Source of the DNA: Hippopus hippopus
Taxonomy: Eukaryota; Mollusca; Bivalvia; Cardiida; Cardiidae
Reading direction: 5' to 3'
NCBI GenBank assembly: GCA_946811185.2
Contig: OX328107.1
Coordinates: 45,436,360-45,500,359, forward strand
DNA length: 64,000 nt
Part shown: positions 1-9,841 of the stretch, piece after piece
Numbering within the stretch: position 1 is the stretch's first letter
Layout of the letters: the number at the start of each line of letters is the position of its first letter
Notes under the pieces: model-generated
What the model saw: the letters and a program-made list of their open reading frames with translations, nothing else
Told to the model about the DNA's origin: nothing
The model's database searches: none
Position numbers and translations under genes: made by a program

Positions 1-201
1 GATTGTGTGGTATAGGGATAATTTAATCTACAAAATTTAGGACTTGTCCAAACCGAAAGCACTCGCAGACAACAAATTAGATATCTCTAAAAGTGATGGG
101 AGTTGTCTCTGAAAGGGAGAAAACATTCTGGGAAAGGAGAAGATGTTTTCAAAAGCATTCTTCTTCAGGGTCATTAAAACTCAGGATTGTGTGGTAAAGG
201 A
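1..201 (-). mobile_element. T221: right-end stub (1-18) and internally deleted copy (23-201)
   Basis: Bases 1-18 match a '-' right end (GATTGTGTGGTA...) cut by the window edge. From about 23 a second '-' copy runs to GTGGTAAAGG at 200. Its central palindrome has lost the right arm, so AAGGAGAAGATG passes straight into TTTTCAAAAGC. Confidence 0.75.
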
Positions 202-476
202 AGATTCTAAACCATGGGGCATGTTCTTATGCTTCCACAGACATGCAGGCAACCCATAGAAAACATAGACAAGCATACAAGAGACAGGACACCAAAGCAC
301 ACAGGATTTTCAAGGGTTTATAAAGTTTGCAAGGAAACATTCTGACATTTGTGCAAAGTTGGATGGGAAAACACTCACAAAGATGGACATACCAGAAATA
401 ATGAGATACATGAGACAAAGAATAAGACAAATGGACAGCTGATTAGGCTTACAAGAAAACAACTTTCAACAGTTAA

Positions 477-689
477 CCCTTTCCCACACAAATCCTGTGT
501 TTTAATGACCCCTGAAGAAAAAAGCTTTTGAAAACATTGTTGGAAAAGGAGAAAATCCTGGGAATCCTTTTCCCACCATGTTTTCTACCACTTCAAAAAC
601 AGAAAACGTCTTTTAAGCTACAGTGAATTTGTCATCTGCAAATGCTTTCAGTTTGGACAAGTCTATAATTTTGTCATTTTGTACAGAGC
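477..689 (+). mobile_element. T221 copy
   Basis: Flanked left by TTAA (473-476). Starts CCCTTTCCCACAC and ends GTACAGAG before CTAA. The palindrome is reduced (AAAATCCTGGGAATCC), with part of the right arm missing. Confidence 0.85.
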
Positions 690-1232
690 TAACTCTGTCC
701 AAAAAATAAATTAATGTTAAAAAAGGTAAGCATCTGCAATCATGCCTGTTTAAAAATTAATACAATTTGCTGAAGTTGTCAGATAGGATAGAAATAATTG
801 TGGAAAAATGAAAAAACTGGTCTATAGAATCAGCTTCTTATTTGATACAATGTTTACAAAAGATTCACTGAAGACTCCGCAACTGCTGGTAAAAGCGTAA
901 AAGAATTCCAAGAACCAACAACATTTTCTCATGTTTTCCACGTCAAAATTAGCATACAATTACGGGAACAATTATCCAATTTTTGATATCCAAATCTTGT
1001 TCCATCATGCAGGAGACAATACTGTCACCGAAGTGTAGAACCCCGTAATATTAGTTGCCATAAATTGATCTGGGCATGAGCTTGTTTTGACGTTATCAGG
1101 ACAGACGGCAATATCAGTCATTTTGCTGTTGTGTTTTCCGTGATGATACAAGTTCTCTCAGATTTGTCTTGAAAAAAACATTTCTAAGGACATGTCTGAC
1201 AAAGCCTTTGAATAACAGAGATTCATTGTCCA
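690..1232. other. Repeat-poor spacer
   Basis: No gene seen. At 790-900 a hairpin-like remnant (ATTGTGGAAAAATG ... AATGTTTACAAAAG) resembles a decayed T221-like core. The rest appears unique. Confidence 0.5.
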
Positions 1233-1236
1233 TTAA

Positions 1237-1458
1237 CCCTTTAACACAATCCCTAGTTTTAACAAACCTGTTGAAGAATGCTTTTGAAAACATTGTGGGA
1301 AAAGGAGAAAATGCTGGTAACCAGCATTTTCTCCTTTTCCAACAATGTTTAATATAGTATGCCAAAGAAAAATTCCATCATTTAAGCCAGATTTCAATTG
1401 TCTTCTGCAAACATTTTCAATATGGACAAGTCTAAAATTTTGTTGTTTGGTGAAAGGT
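1237..1458 (+). mobile_element. T221, near full length (222 bp)
   Basis: TTAA at 1233-1236, starts CCCTTTAACACAATCCC, ends GGTGAAAGG followed by TTAG. Core arms are complete around GGTAACC. The right arm keeps CTGCAAACATTTTCAATATGG. Confidence 0.9.
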
Positions 1459-1459
1459 T

Positions 1460-1579
1460 AGCCCCTTGACAGACAATCCTATGTTTTTATGACCTCGAGA
1501 AATATTTTTTAAAAACGTATCAGAAAAAGGAAATTCTACTGAATTGGATGAATCCAAACTTTCGTCATCTGGTAAAGAG
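1460..1579 (+). mobile_element. T221, core-deleted
   Basis: The left-arm match (GACAGACAATCCTATG, ATGACCTCGAG) runs into a bare right end, GTCATCTGGTAAAGAG. The palindrome and most of the right arm are missing. It lies directly after the preceding copy. Confidence 0.6.
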
Positions 1580-1683
1580 ATCACCCTATTAACGGCTAGT
1601 AGATCCAACAGAAATTTCATCCTAGAAATATGATAGTTGCAATTTCATGATTGCTTTTACTTACTGTGTTTAAATGAAACAGA

Positions 1684-1729
1684 CAGTGAAGATCAAGACT
1701 TTGTGCAGCCTGATCTTGATCTCCACTGG
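1684..1729. repeat. PB57 hairpin copy, partial
   Basis: GATCAAGACTTTGTGCAGCC followed by TGATCTTGATCTCCACTGG: a shortened left arm and complete right arm of the PB57 palindrome. The usual flank AAAGGCACTTTAAG follows at about 1755. Confidence 0.75.
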
Positions 1730-1929
1730 CTGGAAAAGCTAATGTAGTTGTAAAAGGCACTTTAAGACTTTACATATGAACACCTTGTTAACACTGTTTG
1801 AAATGGATCAGGTACTTTAAAAAAAAAAACAGTAAGACACTGTAAATTTAAGGCCAAGTAGCAAGTTTAGTAACCAAGAGGGCTTTTACTGCAGGTTTGT
1901 TTTCCTGCTCAGCCAAATTTTTTTTGAGG

Positions 1930-2275
1930 ACGGATGGTAGTCATTGTGACAAGTTTCATTTCTCTCTTGTAGCTGACCACTGTATGGACAATGCTTACAT
2001 GGCAGCCAGTGGCTTTGAAAGAAGACTGCGCAAAGTCCTGGTACTGGTAAATTTTAGAAACACAAGGAAAGCATGAATAGCCGTGCTGGCCATAAAGAAT
2101 GCTATGAGATGTACTGATGTATGAAAGTCCAGGAAAACATCAATAGGTGCCTTACCCATGGCCATATTGCTAAAATTTTATTGAAAATGGTGCTAAACTG
2201 AATGCTGTGAGACAGGCTGGTTAACAAAACTCCAGAAGACATGGATACCCTCAACTAAATTACTAAAACATTGAT
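1930..2275 (+). mobile_element. SINE-1 copy, diverged, head not found
   Basis: Contains the SINE-1 landmarks GATGGTAGTCATTGTGACA, CAGCCAGTGGCTTTGAAAG, AAAGTCCTGGTACTGGTA, AGGAAAGCATGAATAG and GAAAATGGTGCTAAAC in order, aligning with the copy at 30.2 kb. No pol III box head is recognisable. Confidence 0.6.
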
Positions 2276-2465
2276 GAAAACAGTGCTTAACACCAAAGAA
2301 ACAAACACACTACTATGAATCCGCTATGTTTTTCCATTCAGTACAATAATATTGCCCTCCTGTTTCGTCAATTTTCTTCCACATCATGACTTGCTCTCCT
2401 TTCTGGCAAGTTGTAGGTCTTGTTACAGACTCTGCGGTTATCATGTAACTTGCTTACCACATTAA

Positions 2466-2689
2466 CTCTTTAACAGACGACAAAATTGTTTACCCACCAA
2501 AATTGAAAGAGTTTGCAGACAACATTTTACACTTGACTCAAAAAAAGTGGAATTTTCCTTTGAAAGAATTAAACAAAAATTATGGGAAAAGGAGAAAATG
2601 CTGGTTACCAGCATTTTCTCCTTTTCCCACAATTTTTTCTATTTACCTTTTCTGCAGAATCCTTAAAATACGGGACTATTTGATGATGG
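2466..2689 (-). mobile_element. T221, near full length
   Basis: TTAA at 2462-2465, starts CTCTTTAACAGACGAC. Perfect core around GGTTACC. The right end has decayed (ACGGGACTATTTGATGATGG). Confidence 0.85.
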
Positions 2690-2883
2690 TGTAATTTGCT
2701 CACCACATTAAAGTCCTGCTTCTGAAACTCCGTAACAATTGATCCCGATTTTAATAGGTTGAATTATGCTCATTATTTCAAGTGGATAGGAAATGACTTA
2801 TTGTATAATATCCGCTAAGGTGTGAAGTGCTGTTCTAAAACCCATCGAGTTGAAGGGTATACAATTATTGGTCATGGATGTGG

Positions 2884-2990
2884 TAAACAGTTATTTATTT
2901 GTTTGTTTGTTTGGTGTTTAATACCATTTTCAACATTATTTTACTTATATCACTGTTGCAAGTGTGCCTATCTATGCTTTCCCGAAGTTT
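2884..2990 (-). mobile_element. SINE-1 3' tail fragment
   Basis: Read on the minus strand: AAAGCATAGATAGGCACAC, AATGTTGAAAATGGTATT, AAACACC and then an (AAAC)n tail. This matches the 3' part of the 30.2-kb SINE. It abuts the TTAA of the next T221 copy. Confidence 0.75.
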
Positions 2991-2996
2991 CTTTAA

Positions 2997-3217
2997 CTTT
3001 TTACCACATGGCAAAATTTTAAACTGGTCCATATTGAAAGTATTTGCAGAGGACAATTTAAATGTGGCTGGTGTTAAAAGATTTTCTGGTGAAAGAGTAG
3101 AAACATTGTGGGAAAAAGGAGAAAATGCTGGTTACCAGCATTTTCTCCTTTTCCCATAATGTTTTCAAAAGCCTTCTTTCCTATGGTTGTGAAAGCCAGG
3201 GATTGTTTGGTAAAGGG
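2997..3217 (-). mobile_element. T221, full length (221 bp)
   Basis: TTAA at 2993-2996, starts CTTTTTACCACATGG, ends GGTAAAGGG. Core is complete around GGTTACC, and the right side carries the conserved GATTGTTTGGTAAAGGG end. Confidence 0.92.
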
Positions 3218-3224
3218 TCAACTG

Positions 3225-3475
3225 CTCACAAAACCGAAAGAAAAATTGGAGTGTTCAAAACAGAAGTCATGGGTGATGACAATGGCAAATGATGTGATTT
3301 GTCTCTGAAAGGTAAGGAAACAGTGTGGGGCTTGGAGAAAAAATCTGGTTATTCATTTTTTTTTCCTTTTCAAACAACTTTTTCTAACCTTTCAAAGACA
3401 AATCCAGTCATTTAAGTAATTTTGACTAGCTGTCAGTAGTCACTGTGAAATTTGCACACGTCCAAAATTTTAGAT
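3225..3475. mobile_element. T221 symmetric variant, diverged
   Basis: Both arms are the same half of T221: GATTTGTCTCTGAAAGG left of a decayed core, and its reverse complement (CCTTTCAAAGACAAATCC) to the right. Ends are eroded. Confidence 0.55.
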
Positions 3476-3570
3476 TGGTAACAATTAAATTAGAGGCATG
3501 GCTACAGCACAATAATTCTATCAGTTCAATCTCTATTAGTTCCAAAGGGAAAGCCTAGTCTCTTTAAAAG

Positions 3571-3629
3571 ACTGTGTAGATCAAGATCAGCCTGCACAGA
3601 ACACACAGTCCCATCTTGGATCTATGCTA
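3571..3629. repeat. PB57 hairpin copy
   Basis: TGTGTAGATCAAGATCAGCC and a mirrored arm ending in TTGGATCTATGCT. Several arm mismatches, so an old copy. Confidence 0.7.
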
Positions 3630-3728
3630 AACAATATTTTGTGAGATATTTAGACCATAGTTGTCTGTCCTTGAAACTGCAATATTAGGGTCTTGTTTAC
3701 TTGCAGAAAATTCCATTCAAGTCACTGA

Positions 3729-3944
3729 CTTTTTACCAAACGACAAAATTTTATACTTGTCCAAATAAAAAGCATTTGCAGACTACAGTTTGAATGTTGC
3801 TCAGATGATCAAATTTGTCTTTGATAGGGCAGAAAACATTGAGGGAAAAGAATAAAATGTGGGTAACCAGCATTTTCTTCTTTTCCCATCTTTGAGAGCA
3901 CAGAAAAAATTGAGGGCAAAGGAGAAAATGTGGGTAACAAGCAA
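3729..3944 (-). mobile_element. T221, right end lost, core partly duplicated
   Basis: Starts CTTTTTACCAAACGAC with a good left arm. After the core, a second partial core (GAGGGCAAAGGAGAAAATG, 3908-3930) replaces the right arm. Confidence 0.75.
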
Positions 3945-4002
3945 AAACCCTAATATTGCTATTTCAAAAATGTGTTTTGGGTAATAATATCTCCCTCTGG
4001 GA

Positions 4003-4061
4003 CAGTGTTGATCAAAGCTCAGACTGCACATTCTGTGCAGTCTGATCTTTGATAAACATTG
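4003..4061. repeat. PB57 hairpin copy
   Basis: CAGTGTTGATCAAAGCTCAG ... CTGATCTTTGATAAACATTG with a loop around ACATTCTGT. Arms are largely complementary. Confidence 0.8.
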
Positions 4062-4105
4062 TCCACAAAAAGTCATAGAGTCACACTTAGCAGCCTAATG
4101 GTTAA

Positions 4106-4326
4106 CCCTTTACCAAACAATCCCTGGTTTTTACGACCCAGAGGAAGAAGCCTTCAGAAAACATTGTGGGAAAAGGAGAAAATGCTGGTAACCAGCATTT
4201 TCTCCTTTTCCCACAATGTTTTCTGCCCTTCCAAAAAGAAATTTCAATTTTTCAGTCACATTTATTTTGTCGTCTGCAAACGCTTTCAATTTGGACCAGT
4301 CCAAAATTTTGTCATTTGGTAAGGGG
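4106..4326 (+). mobile_element. T221 reference copy (221 bp, intact TTAA pair)
   Basis: TTAA at 4102-4105 and 4327-4330 bracket an element starting CCCTTTACCAAACAATCCC and ending TTTGGTAAGGGG. The inverted ends match over about ten bases (CCCTTTACCA / TGGTAAGGGG). The central palindrome at about 4159-4223 is essentially perfect around GCTGGTAACCAGC. The asymmetric left arm carries GACCCAGAGGAAGAAGCC; the right arm carries GTCGTCTGCAAACGC and TTGGACCAGTCCAAAATTT. There is no coding capacity. Inferred to be a piggyBac-type MITE from target, ends and length. Confidence 0.95.
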
Positions 4327-4418
4327 TTAAGACTATTATTGTTAGGTAAAGAGTAAGGAGCTATACTCTAAGTGTTTACCCTTGAAATGCCCTTTACTTC
4401 TTATGTTGCCTTTGTGGC

Positions 4419-4477
4419 CAGTGTAGATCAAGCTCATCCTGCGCAAAATATGTAACCTGATCTTTGATTGACATTGT
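4419..4477. repeat. PB57 hairpin copy, diverged
   Basis: CAGTGTAGATCAAGCTCATC and mirrored CTGATCTTTGATTGACATTG. The flank CTTTGCCGAGACATTCC is the usual right-side extension of the family. Confidence 0.7.
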
Positions 4478-4584
4478 CTACTTTGCCGAGACATTCCTGA
4501 CAAAAGCAACTCTAATATTGCTCTCTTTAGAGCTGGTGTTTTCTTCTTTACCAAAAATGTGTGCATCATTTGAGGCATATCTAA

Positions 4585-4660
4585 GGTATACGGCCCCTAA
4601 CTCTCATATTAAAAGATGGAAGCTGTGAAATTGGCCGAATAGCCTTCACGAAAACGTAGA
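4585..4660. mobile_element. T107 element, left half only
   Basis: After CTAA (4581-4584) comes GGTATACGGCCCCTAACTC then AAAGATGGAAGC and GGCCGAATAGCCTTCACG, colinear with the complete T107 at 20.0 kb. The right terminal repeat is absent. Confidence 0.7.
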
Positions 4661-4802
4661 AAGCACAGATATGTGGAGCAACTGCTTCTTTTTCAACATT
4701 GTTTTTATAGCTATTTTGTATGGCCTGAGGATTATAATTGTAAAAGACAATAACTGAAAATTCAGCATAAAATGATATTCAACTTTTTTAACAGCATTGT
4801 AA

Positions 4803-5028
4803 CCCTTTAACACACAATCTGTGCTTTTAATGACCATTGGAAAAAAGGTATTCAAAAACATTATAGGAAAAGGAGAAAATGCTGGTAACCAACATTTGCT
4901 TCTTTTCTCACAATGTTTTCTACCTTTTCAATGACTAATCTTACAATTAGAAGTATAATTATTTTGTCGTCTGAAAATGCTTTCAAATGCGCTAAGTCTA
5001 AAATTCTACTGCATGGCACTGTGCAGGG
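4803..5028 (+). mobile_element. T221 copy
   Basis: Left flank GTAA, right flank TTAA (5029-5032). Starts CCCTTTAACACACAATC. Core has several unpaired changes (CAACATTTGCTTC). Confidence 0.85.
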
Positions 5029-5570
5029 TTAAGTCCATGACCTTTGAAGAAGAGGACGTCAGACTTGAAAAGTAAAAGTTTCAGTCTACAACTGCTGAAG
5101 CAACTTGCAAATAGTTTATCTTTTTGTTACAATGTTTTAAAAAAACTTACATGTATGAGAACTCAGACCGCATGTGCACAAAGGAAAGCGTTGATAACAG
5201 TCCAATTAATCTTCGGGGCAGAAATTCCGATATTTTAAGAAACGAAGAAGTCAGAAATGACGGCTCCAAATTTGAAAGGAGATAATTGTTGTCAGAGCCG
5301 GGGACCTTTTGTAAATTCTCCAACTCCCTTTGTGGGACGAAGTTTTTATTGTGTCGTTAATCACAGTTCTGGTGCGTAGAAAAGTTGAAGCCTGCCATTA
5401 GGTCATATTTGCCAACAGTCAGTCAAAAACACAATGAACAAATAGTCAGAACAGCACACAAATATGAATGATAGATCTGTTTAAGATAATAAAGTGTTTG
5501 TGCAATTAACCCATGGAGGTTGGAATAAATCTAACATACATTTCCATTCTAGAAAAAAGAGCCTATAAAC

Positions 5571-5833
5571 CCATGACCAAATGGCAAAGTTCAGAATTGT
5601 TCATACTGAAGGAATTTACATATGACAATTCAAATATTTTTCAAATTTTAGTAATAGTTCTTAAATAGGTAGAAAACATTGTGGAAAAAGGAGAAAATGC
5701 TGGTTACCAGCATTTTCTCCTTTCCCCACAATGTTTTCAAAAGTAATCTTTTTTCCATAGTCATTGAAACATGGGATTGTGTAGTAAAGGCATTCAAATT
5801 GGAGCAGTAAAAATTTGGTTGTCTGGTAAAAAG
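5571..5833 (-). mobile_element. T221 '-' copy plus a '+' right-end stub
   Basis: 5571-5790 is a '-' copy from CCATGACCAAATGG to GTAGTAAAGG with a good core. 5791-5833 is a separate '+' right end (CAAATTGGAGCAG ... CTGGTAAAAAG) followed by TTAA. Confidence 0.75.
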
Positions 5834-5883
5834 TTAAGAGCAAAGACAGGGGTGCTATTATCCAGAATTACAGACTATGCAAA

Positions 5884-5937
5884 GCAGAGATCAAGATCAG
5901 ACTGTACATTTTGTAAAGTCTGATCTTGATCTACACT
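5884..5937. repeat. PB57 hairpin copy
   Basis: AGATCAAGATCAGACTG / AGTCTGATCTTGATCTAC arms around TACATTTTGTAA. Right flank CTTCAAAGGCAACTTAAG fits the family. Confidence 0.85.
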
Positions 5938-5975
5938 ATCTTCAAAGGCAACTTAAGTAGTGAAAGGGGCTTTAA

Positions 5976-6174
5976 TTCTTCACTAGATAACAAAATAAAA
6001 TTTGTATTCAACCAAATTGAAAGTATTTTGTAGACCACACTAAATGTGGTTCAAATGATATCTGGATTGAAAGGATAGAAAACTGGTTACCAGCATTTTT
6101 ACCTTTTCCCACGATGTCTTGTACAAGCCTTCTTCTCTTGGGTTATCATAAACTCTGGATTGTGTGGTAAAGGG
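5976..6174 (-). mobile_element. T221, left core arm deleted
   Basis: TTAA at 5972-5975 and 6175-6178. Starts TCTTCACTAGATAAC, ends GTGGTAAAGGG. The left palindrome arm is missing: GATAGAAAAC joins directly to TGGTTACCAGC. Confidence 0.88.
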
Positions 6175-6214
6175 TTAAGGAATAACTCTATATAAAAGAA
6201 ACAGACCCTCTTAA

Positions 6215-6435
6215 CCCTTTACCACATAATCCTGAGTTTTAACGACCCTGAGGAAAACGCCTTTCGAAAACATTTTTGAAAAAGGAGAAAATGCTGGTGA
6301 CCAGCATTTTCTCCTTTTCCCAAAATGTTTTCTACCCTATCAAAGACAGATTCTATTATTTGAGCCACATTTGACTTTTCTTCTGTAAATGCCTATAATT
6401 TAGACAAGTCCACATTTTGCTTAAGTGGTAAATGG
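6215..6435 (+). mobile_element. T221, full length (221 bp), intact TTAA pair
   Basis: TTAA at 6211-6214 and 6436-6439. Starts CCCTTTACCACATAATCC. Core centre is GGTGACC. Right arm has TTCTTCTGTAAATGCC. Confidence 0.93.
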
Positions 6436-6512
6436 TTAATCTAAGAAAAAGAAGCATTTGAACTGCTAGAATTTTTTTTTGCCAGAATATTTCTCAAAAG
6501 ACTGGACAGAAC

Positions 6513-6669
6513 AGATCAAAGATCAGACTGCATATTCTAAACAGCATTTTCTCCTTTTCCCACAAAGTTTTCTGCTGTTTCAGGTACAAAAGCCACCATT
6601 TGAACCCCACTATGTTTGTCTTCTGCAAATGTATTCAATTTCACGAGTCTAAAATTTTGATGCTTGGTA
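6513..6669 (+). mobile_element. PB57 half joined to T221 right half
   Basis: PB57 left arm (AGATCAAAGATCAGACTGC, 6513-6531) runs at about 6540 into the right half of a '+' T221 core and arm (CAGCATTTTCTCC ... TTGATGCTTGGTAG). Both are truncated at the junction, suggesting a deletion between two neighbouring elements. Confidence 0.65.
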
Positions 6670-6748
6670 GTTTTATTGTGTGATAATTAGTAGAAGTTAA
6701 AGTAATGGTTAAATATAAAACAGTGCTAAAAGGTAAAAAAAATGTTTT

Positions 6749-6950
6749 CCCTTTACCACACTATCCTAACCTTTGGAAAGAAGACTTTTGAAAACATGGT
6801 GGGGAAAAGAAACTGCTGGTAGCCAGCATTCTCTCCTTTTCACACAATGTTTGCTACCCTCTCAAACACATATCCCATCATTTGAGCTACATTCAATCTG
6901 TTGCTTACAAATGCTTGGGCAAGTCTTAATTTTTGTGGTTTGGTAAAGAG
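6749..6950 (+). mobile_element. T221 copy
   Basis: Starts CCCTTTACCACACTATCC, ends TTTGGTAAAGAG. Core is mutated (GGGGAAAAGAAACTGCTGG). Left arm is shortened. Confidence 0.85.
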
Positions 6951-6959
6951 TTTAAGTAT

Positions 6960-7258
6960 CCCTTTTTCTAATAACCCCAAGTTTTAAAGACCTGGAGGAT
7001 GAAGCCTTTTGAAAACATTCTAGGAAAAGGAGAAAATGCTGGTAAACATTTTTTTTTTCCTTTTTCCACAATTTTTTCTACCCTATCAAAGACAAATTGC
7101 TGTCTGCAAATGCTTTCAGTTAGACAAGTATGAATTGTACTCTTGTGCTGAGGAGTTAGTAAAATACAATACATACACCAATTTTCTCCTTTTCCCACAA
7201 TGTTTTCATAAGCCCTCCCTGTTACATTCATTTAAAGTCAGGACTGTGAGGTAAAGGG
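6960..7258 (+). mobile_element. T221 '+' copy (6960-7154) and '-' right half (7171-7258)
   Basis: The first starts CCCTTTTTCTAATAACCCC; its core right arm is a T-rich run. The second is only the right half of a '-' copy (TTTTCTCCTTTTCCCACAA to GAGGTAAAGGG). Confidence 0.75.
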
Positions 7259-7259
7259 T

Positions 7260-8340
7260 TACCACAATACAAAAAGTTAAAAAGCTATGAATGTTAAAGC
7301 AATACCTCAACAACAGTGGCCTCAGTAAAACACTTCTGTCTGAATTATCCAATCCACTTCAACATTCATAAAACCAAGTTGATCAACTTATTTACATCAA
7401 TTCTTCAACTCATAAAGCTAAAAGATTCCATTGGATAAAAGAAAAAAAAAATGTTTTCTCCTTTTCTAATTTATTTATCCTCAAAACATTCAACAGGTTT
7501 CTTTCTATTTTTCTCGCAACACTGGGTGGCCCGTTCTTAAATCCCTTCCACCCGAAACTTCTATCCTAAAGGGATTATCTTCCGAATTGAAGAAAAAAAT
7601 ATAATAATTCAATGCCGTGTATTTGTTAGCTCACTCCTCATCGTAAGTCAAATCAGGTGCGAAACATCATCATTTCAACTACCCATGGATTAAATGCAAA
7701 TGAAATGATTCGACTTACAATGGCCTTCCTACAATGAATGTTCAAAATTATTAAAAATATCAAACCAATCGGAAACTGACGAAAATAACTATTACTTTCG
7801 AAGGCTGTATGAAAGGCTGCGGGCAGGCTCATAGAAATGTAATGATTTTTAATATACAATAGAAATTGATGAGTTTATTAATACATTGTGCTAGCAAATC
7901 CGCATATTGTTCTCCGTATAATGCTTTCAACCCTGTGCCAAGCAATAAAGGTTATATGGGTCCAGTGTTTTGTTCTGGCGTGACAGAATACAGAGAAGTC
8001 TGTTTATTACAATCTTCTAGTGAATGGAAGAAAATGGGAAATCCCTGCTCATATTCTCCCTCGATTGGAAATATTGTTTTTCTCGATTATGAAAATATCA
8101 ATGCACAGTTCGTTACAATGGAGAAATCACTTGGGATTAAAAAAGGTTTTTGTTATTTAGCGCCATCTCAATGCACACAGCATTGTTGCGGCGAAATTGA
8201 ATTCTTTGACAATATTGTCCGTCGTTGTTGGATTAAATAAGCGAAGATTTGTATTATTCGTGGTAAAATAGGCTTCACAACACATCCTGATTGGGACGGC
8301 TATCAATAACATCCATCGGGAAGCAGTGACTGACAAAGGT
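7260..8340. other. Repeat-poor stretch
   Basis: None of the window's repeat families is recognisable here. Composition is more balanced, and the longest ORF of the window (7866-8240) lies inside it. No splice-supported gene model can be drawn from sequence alone. Confidence 0.5.
7866..8240 (+). CDS. Uncharacterised 124-aa cysteine-rich ORF (doubtful)
   Basis: Open from ATG at 7866 to TAA at 8238-8240. It is the longest ORF not derived from a repeat. The protein has ten cysteines (about residues 8, 15, 36, 46, 60, 96, 103, 107, 108, 121), including a CC pair near the end, and a mildly hydrophobic start (MMSLLIHC) too short for a clear signal peptide. I recognise no family. There is no Kozak-type context (TTGATGAG) and no obvious poly(A) signal close by. 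It could be one exon, a decayed gene fragment or chance. Confidence 0.18.
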   Translation: MMSLLIHCASKSAYCSPYNAFNPVPSNKGYMGPVFCSGVTEYREVCLLQSSSEWKKMGNPCSYSPSIGNIVFLDYENINAQFVTMEKSLGIKKGFCYLAPSQCTQHCCGEIEFFDNIVRRCWIK

Positions 8341-8345
8341 GTTAA

Positions 8346-8707
8346 TTCTTTCCCCCCATAAAATTTCAAGTGGTCTTGCCCAATTCCCTTGAAAATCCTA
8401 ACATTTTTAAACATACAGAAGAACCATGTAACCTTAGTTCTTTCTCAGTTGACAAACTTTGGCTCAGATATAGCTCAAATAATGGGATTTGTCTTTGGAT
8501 TGATAGAAAACAATGTGGGGAAAGGGGAAAATGAAGCACTCTCTTCTTTTTTCCCATAATGTTTTCCACAACCCTCCATTTTCGGGGATTCATTAGTAAA
8601 GAGGTAATATTTTCATGATAAAGAAATTTATAATTGCTTTTGGAAACATCAAGATAAATGATTTGTCCTTTTGTTCAAAGATTAAATTTTTGTTTGGTAA
8701 AGAGTGA
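8346..8707 (-). mobile_element. T221 diverged '-' copy (8346-8603) and '+' right-half fragment
   Basis: TTAA at 8342-8345 precedes CTTTCCCCCCATAAAATTTC. The core is decayed (GTGGGGAAAGGGG ... TTTTTTCCCATAATG) and the end is TTAGTAAAGAGG. From about 8650 a '+' right-half remnant ends GTTTGGTAAAGAG at 8707. Confidence 0.65.
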
Positions 8708-8949
8708 AAAAGCATTAGGTATAACAAAGTTGGCGTGATTTGCGATGGATCACAACATGTTCCAATAGGATTCCCTACAACAGATTATTTGCTAGAGCTA
8801 GATCAGACTGCTGAGAATCTGGAAGCTAATCCTGGGTCTGTAATCCTTTGCCATATTAGTCTTGCTTCAATGGTATTGAAATTACTTCAGTTTGGGGCTT
8901 TTGCAATGACTTCATTAAAAAATTATTTAGTGGCCTAAATGGGACTTTA

Positions 8950-9347
8950 ATTCTTATTGTTTGTCAAAACTTAATACACTTCCAAATAGTAAACATTTGC
9001 AAACAACATTTCAAATGTGGTTCAGATTATGAGCTTTGTTTCTTGACTGTTTACCACACAATCCCGAATTTTAATGACCCTGAGACTGAAACCTTTAGAA
9101 AACATTGTGGGAAAAGAAGAAAATGCTGGTAACCAGCATTTTCTCCTTTTTCCACAATGTTTTCTATCGAATAAAAGACAAAATCCATTGTTTAAGCCAC
9201 ATTTAAATAGTCGTATGCAAATGCATTTTTGTCGTGTGATAAAGAGTTAAAGTGCAGAAAACTTTGTTGGAAATGGAGAAAATGCTGGTTAACAACATTT
9301 ATTCCTTTTCACATAATGTTTTCAAAAGTCCTTTTCATTAGGGTTAG
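8950..9347 (-). mobile_element. T221 '-' copy interrupted by another T221
   Basis: Left half 8950-9046 (CACTTCCAAATAGTAAAC ... GAGCTTTGTTTC) resumes at 9251 (GTGCAGAAAACTTTG ... TTTTCAAAAGTCC). Between them sits the '+' copy 9047-9246 with flanks TTGA and TTAA. Confidence 0.75.
9047..9246 (+). mobile_element. T221 copy nested in T221
   Basis: Starts CTGTTTACCACACAATCCC after TTGA (9043-9046); ends GTGATAAAGAG before TTAA (9247-9250). Core around GGTAACC is nearly perfect. Confidence 0.88.
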
Positions 9348-9767
9348 TTTTTACCATGTAATCCTAACAAAGATGGTTTTTGAAAGCATTAAGGGAAAAG
9401 GAAAAAATGCTGGTATTTTCTCTTTTTCCCACACTGTTTTCTACCATTTGAAAGATAGATTTCATGCTTTAAGTAACACTTAACTATTTATCACACTACA
9501 AAAATGTAGACTTCTCAAAATTGAAAGCATTTGTAGACGACAAAATTTATGTGAATCAAAATATTGAAATTTGATTTTAGAAGGGTAGAAAACATTGTGG
9601 GAAAAGGAGAAAATACTGATTACCAGCATTTTCTCCTTTTCCCACGATGTTTTTGAAAGCTTTCTTTCTTAAAGTCAGGATTGTAGGGTAAAGGGTGAAG
9701 TTGTTGCCTGCAAAGAAAATGTTCTAAATTTGGACAAGTCTAGCATTTTATCGTCTGGCAAAGAGCT
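9348..9767 (+). mobile_element. T221 '+' copy interrupted by another T221
   Basis: Left part 9348-9479 (TTTTTACCATGTAATCC ... TTTAAGTAACAC) and right part 9700-9767 (GTTGTTGCCTGCAAAG ... CTGGCAAAGAG) are colinear with one element. They are split at the internal TTAA that the family carries in CACATTTAATTTGTC. Confidence 0.78.
9484..9695 (-). mobile_element. T221 copy nested in T221
   Basis: TTAA (9480-9483) on the left, TGAA (9696-9699) on the right. Starts CTATTTATCACACTAC, ends GGGTAAAGGG. Good core around GATTACC. Confidence 0.88.
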
Positions 9768-9841
9768 GTCATAATAAAGGGAAAATAAAGTAAAAAATAA
9801 AAAAAAATAAAGGAAAGCACCTTTACAATTTACAAGATTAA

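Noticed and set aside
4159..4223. T221 palindrome as a microRNA precursor
   Set aside because: About 100 copies with perfect, fully paired arms and TTAA-bounded ends fit a MITE. Without small-RNA data a microRNA call is not supportable.
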